In this document: in pieces, positions 51,820 through 53,789 of the stretch
How the letters are laid out: every line of letters begins with the position of its first letter
How positions within the stretch are numbered: position 1 is the stretch's first letter
Assembly (NCBI GenBank): GCA_902984215.1
Contig: CADWAF010001622.1
Span: 1-53,789, forward strand
Direction of reading: 5' to 3'
From: Willaertia magna
Lineage: Eukaryota; Heterolobosea; Eutetramitea; Acrasida; Naegleriidae
DNA length: 53,789 nt
Notes under the pieces: model-generated
Told to the model about the DNA's origin: nothing
Seen by the model: the letters and a program-made list of their open reading frames with translations, nothing else
The model's database searches: none
Position numbers and translations under genes: made by a program

Positions 51820-52296
51820 ATGCCAAAATTAGCAGCAATCGCATTAGGTATTCCAGCATCAATTGCTTCCTTCTTAACATTTGCCTTGTCAGTTGTAGCC
51901 CTTGGTATTACAGGAGCATATCTTAGAAGTTCTGTGGTTTATGAAACTTATGTTGCCAACGCTATTTACATTCTTTTGAATCTTGCAATGCTAGGCATGG
52001 CTATTGCCTGTACTTTCTTACCTAGATTTAGATTTTTACTTGGTATTCCATACTTAATCTTATCAAGTCTTAATCTTGGTTATTCTATTATGTATGCAAT
52101 ATTCTTCTCTCCATTGATGAGATTTGCAACTGCCACACGTAACTATAATACTGATGGAGCAGCAGCCAACTTCCAATTCTCTACAGGTGTTATCAACTCT
52201 GTATTAACTCTCTTACCAATTATGCATGCAATAAGAGTTGTCTCTCAAAAGAGAGAAGATATTGAAAAACCAAGAACCAGTACAACTCATCCATAA
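51820..52296 (+). CDS. Four-helix membrane protein, unknown
   Basis: 158 residues with about four hydrophobic segments (about 5-30, 45-65, 70-95 and 122-140) and a short basic tail (VSQKREDIEKPR). The size and helix pattern recall small tetraspan proteins (MARVEL or claudin-like), but I see no signature residues of any named family. Probably in the plasma or an internal membrane. Less AT-rich coding and mixed codon use suggest it is well expressed. Two TGTAAATA elements follow the stop. Confidence 0.78.
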   Translation: MPKLAAIALGIPASIASFLTFALSVVALGITGAYLRSSVVYETYVANAIYILLNLAMLGMAIACTFLPRFRFLLGIPYLILSSLNLGYSIMYAIFFSPLMRFATATRNYNTDGAAANFQFSTGVINSVLTLLPIMHAIRVVSQKREDIEKPRTSTTHP

Positions 52297-52319
52297 GCTT
52301 AAAATTACATTTAAGCATT

Positions 52320-52362
52320 TGTAAATAGTGTGTAATTTTGGCTCTTATTTGTGTTGTAAATA
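52320..52362 (+). terminator. Paired TGTAAATA 3'-flank elements
   Basis: TGTAAATA at 52320-52327 and again at 52355-52362, 24 and 59 nt past the stop of the four-helix membrane gene. Confidence 0.4.
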
Positions 52363-52533
52363 AAATAATAATTCTTAAAATTTGTAAACTAAAAATTAAT
52401 TTGTAGATCTCAAAGTTGATTGTTTTTCAATTTTAAAAAACAATTGTTTGCAAATACATTGTTTTCTTCTTCATTCTTATTAATTTCATAATCCGTTCGT
52501 AAAATGAATAGTTTTCTATCAATAAAAATTTTT

Positions 52534-53452
52534 TTATACATAAATTTCTTTGTAGATTATGGGATTTCTATTAGTAAACGTATCTAAATAATGGTATTCT
52601 TTAAAAATATTTTCCACTAATTCAACACCAACAATATAAATATCAGAATTGTTTGTTATTAAAATACCTCTATTGTATACGATTTCTCTTTAATAATATT
52701 ATGAATCTTGTAAATGGAATTTATTACAATTTTTGTAAAAGAAGAAATTGGTTGAGTGTGCCCCAACCCTAGTTCACCAAATTCATTCTTTCCAACTCCA
52801 AATAATTCTTTGTATTCATTTAAAACAATGGTTTCATTCTTGTCACACATAATTTTAATTACCTTAAATGACAATTGAACTAATCCAAAGTTTTCACTCA
52901 TTTCTTCATTTTGTAATCCAAAATATTTACCACAACCCATTCCATAAATTAAACCATTATTATCTAATACCACCCTTTGTGATATTCCACATTGTAAGTC
53001 TTTAATATAAACATTTAATTTCATTTTATGTTGATTTAGGTTTGACTGGTTAAAAAAATATAAATTATTTGTAGTTACAAAAATACAATCATTCGTTGAA
53101 AATATATGGGAATCAACAATATTTTCTTTCGCTGCTGTTCTTATAAATTTAATTTTATCATTTTCAAATTCTTTTAAAATTATTTCAGAATATTTAGTTT
53201 CTTTGTTGTGATTAATCCTATAAATAATATTATCCTCATTAATTATTAAAATGTTTCCTTTATCACAAAATAAAGTCTGAATAAATCCATAATTAAAATC
53301 ATTAATTTCATATTTTAGTTCATCTTGAAAAAACGAACCTTAACAATAGATCATCAGTTACAAAAGCAGCCAAATTGGATGCGTAACTTATTAATTGTCT
53401 TTCCTTTTAGTTTGCTGAAATTGTTGACAGTGTATGACGCAAAGAAATCCAT
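52534..53452 (-). pseudogene. RCC1-like gene with apparent frameshifts
   Basis: A gene of about 300 residues runs from ATG 53452 (MDFFASYTVNNF) to TAA 52534, but no single frame stays open. Three segments in different frames fit together: near 53405-53408 (A-run on the gene strand), 53328-53333 (T-run) and 52661-52664 (T-run), and each break is a homopolymer where one base more or less restores the frame. The middle segment shows RCC1-like blades: RVVLDNNGLIYGMGCGKYFG, ELFGVGKNEFGELGLGHTQP; the last has ILITNNSDIYIVGVEL. Either a decaying gene or indel errors in the assembly. A 23-nt intron could explain the second break but is shorter than any other here. Confidence 0.6.
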
Positions 53453-53533
53453 TTTTTTTGTTAAATTTTTTCAACTCAAATTTTTTAATTTATTTTTATT
53501 TTTATTTTACAATGGTATAATTTTACAATAAAT

Positions 53534-53789
53534 TTAGAAACATTTTCTGTGAACAATACCTGGTCCAGCATCTTCATATTCTTCTTTTGTAATCCACATT
53601 TGTTGGAATGTAGATAATGAAGCTAAGATAGAACCACCAATCCATACAGAGTATTTTCTTTCTGGAGGAGCAACAACCTTAACTTTCATTGAAGCTGGAG
53701 CTAAAGTAGTTAATTCCTTAGTCATTCTTTCAGCAATACCTTCAAACATAGTAGTACCACCAGATAAAACAACGTTACCATATAAATCC
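53534..53789 (-). CDS. Actin, C-terminal part
   Basis: The frame is open to the window edge, so only the last 84 or so residues are seen, starting [14 protein letters not shown] and ending [13 protein letters not shown], the near-universal actin terminus. [19 protein letters not shown] and [13 protein letters not shown] are present in full. Conventional actin forms the cytoskeleton of crawling amoebae. The coding sequence is noticeably less AT-rich than its neighbours, as expected for a highly expressed gene. Two TGTAAAAT elements follow its stop on the minus strand. Confidence 0.97.
   Translation of the reverse strand, partial: DLYGNVVLSGGTTMFEGIAERMTKELTTLAPASMKVKVVAPPERKYSVWIGGSILASLSTFQQMWITKEEYEDAGPGIVHRKCF

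Noticed and set aside
53339..53361. A 23-nt intron (GTAACT...TTAAG) in the RCC1-like gene
   Set aside because: It keeps phase, but every other intron is at least 38 nt, and it would not explain the separate break at 52661. Homopolymer frame breaks explain all sites.
1..53789. Altered genetic code, CRISPR, transposon or viral insertion
   Set aside because: All three stops end recognisable proteins at the expected place; no terminal repeats, transposase, reverse transcriptase, integrase or spaced repeat arrays were seen.

Overview
The window is AT-rich nuclear DNA of a unicellular eukaryote, packed with genes on both strands. Most genes lack introns. The 18 introns I could place are 38 to 94 nt long and mostly begin GTAAGT. 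The code is standard (TAA, TAG and TGA all end genes, TAA by far the most often), coding regions are full of AAT/CAA (Asn/Gln) runs, and the gene set includes flagellar proteins, RWP-RK factors and RCC1 repeats. This best fits a heterolobosean amoeboflagellate (Naegleria or Willaertia type). That assignment is inference from style and gene content; no rRNA is present to prove it.

Layout. 1-249: 3' end of an RCC1-repeat gene. 0.4-8.2 kb: a membrane-anchored subtilisin-like protease, EXO1 (three exons, with an apparent MLH1-binding peptide) and a tandem pseudokinase-kinase. 8.5-13.1 kb: squalene epoxidase, a secreted repeat protein and a SAM-domain protein. 13.3-18.5 kb: UTP25 (ribosome biogenesis), whose stop codon directly abuts that of a convergent F-box/multi-pass membrane protein. 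18.8-25.6 kb: a small acidic secreted protein, a SAM-like protein, a FAH/hydratase-family enzyme, a repeat protein that looks axonemal, an Asn-rich Cys-motif protein and the ARF-like GTPase ARL16. 25.6-33.4 kb: a type II membrane glycosyltransferase-like protein, INTS8 with its PP2A-binding WFEF motif, a short HTH protein and a tandem-BRCT protein of MDC1 type. 33.7-40.6 kb: phospholipase D (four exons, one only 12 nt), a broken YKVK-repeat fragment, a METTL18-like histidine methyltransferase and an RWP-RK protein. 40.7-52.3 kb: two unrecognised large proteins, the E4 ubiquitin ligase UFD2/UBE4, an EF-hand protein, a protein resembling a bacterial uncharacterised family, an RIIa/EF-hand protein like radial spoke protein RSP7, and a four-TM protein. 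52.5-53.8 kb: an RCC1-like gene broken by apparent single-base homopolymer indels, then the 3' end of actin.

The genes do not form one pathway. Three loose themes recur: flagellum-related proteins (ARL16, the axonemal-like repeat protein, the RSP7-like protein), DNA repair and signalling (EXO1, tandem BRCT), and RNA or protein machinery (UTP25, INTS8, METTL18, UFD2). I found no transposon, CRISPR array, tRNA, rRNA or viral insertion. The points most worth a second look are the conserved interaction peptides in EXO1 and INTS8, the pseudokinase-kinase, the 12-nt microexon, the disrupted RCC1 gene, the recurrent TGTAAATA element after stop codons and several genes of unknown function.
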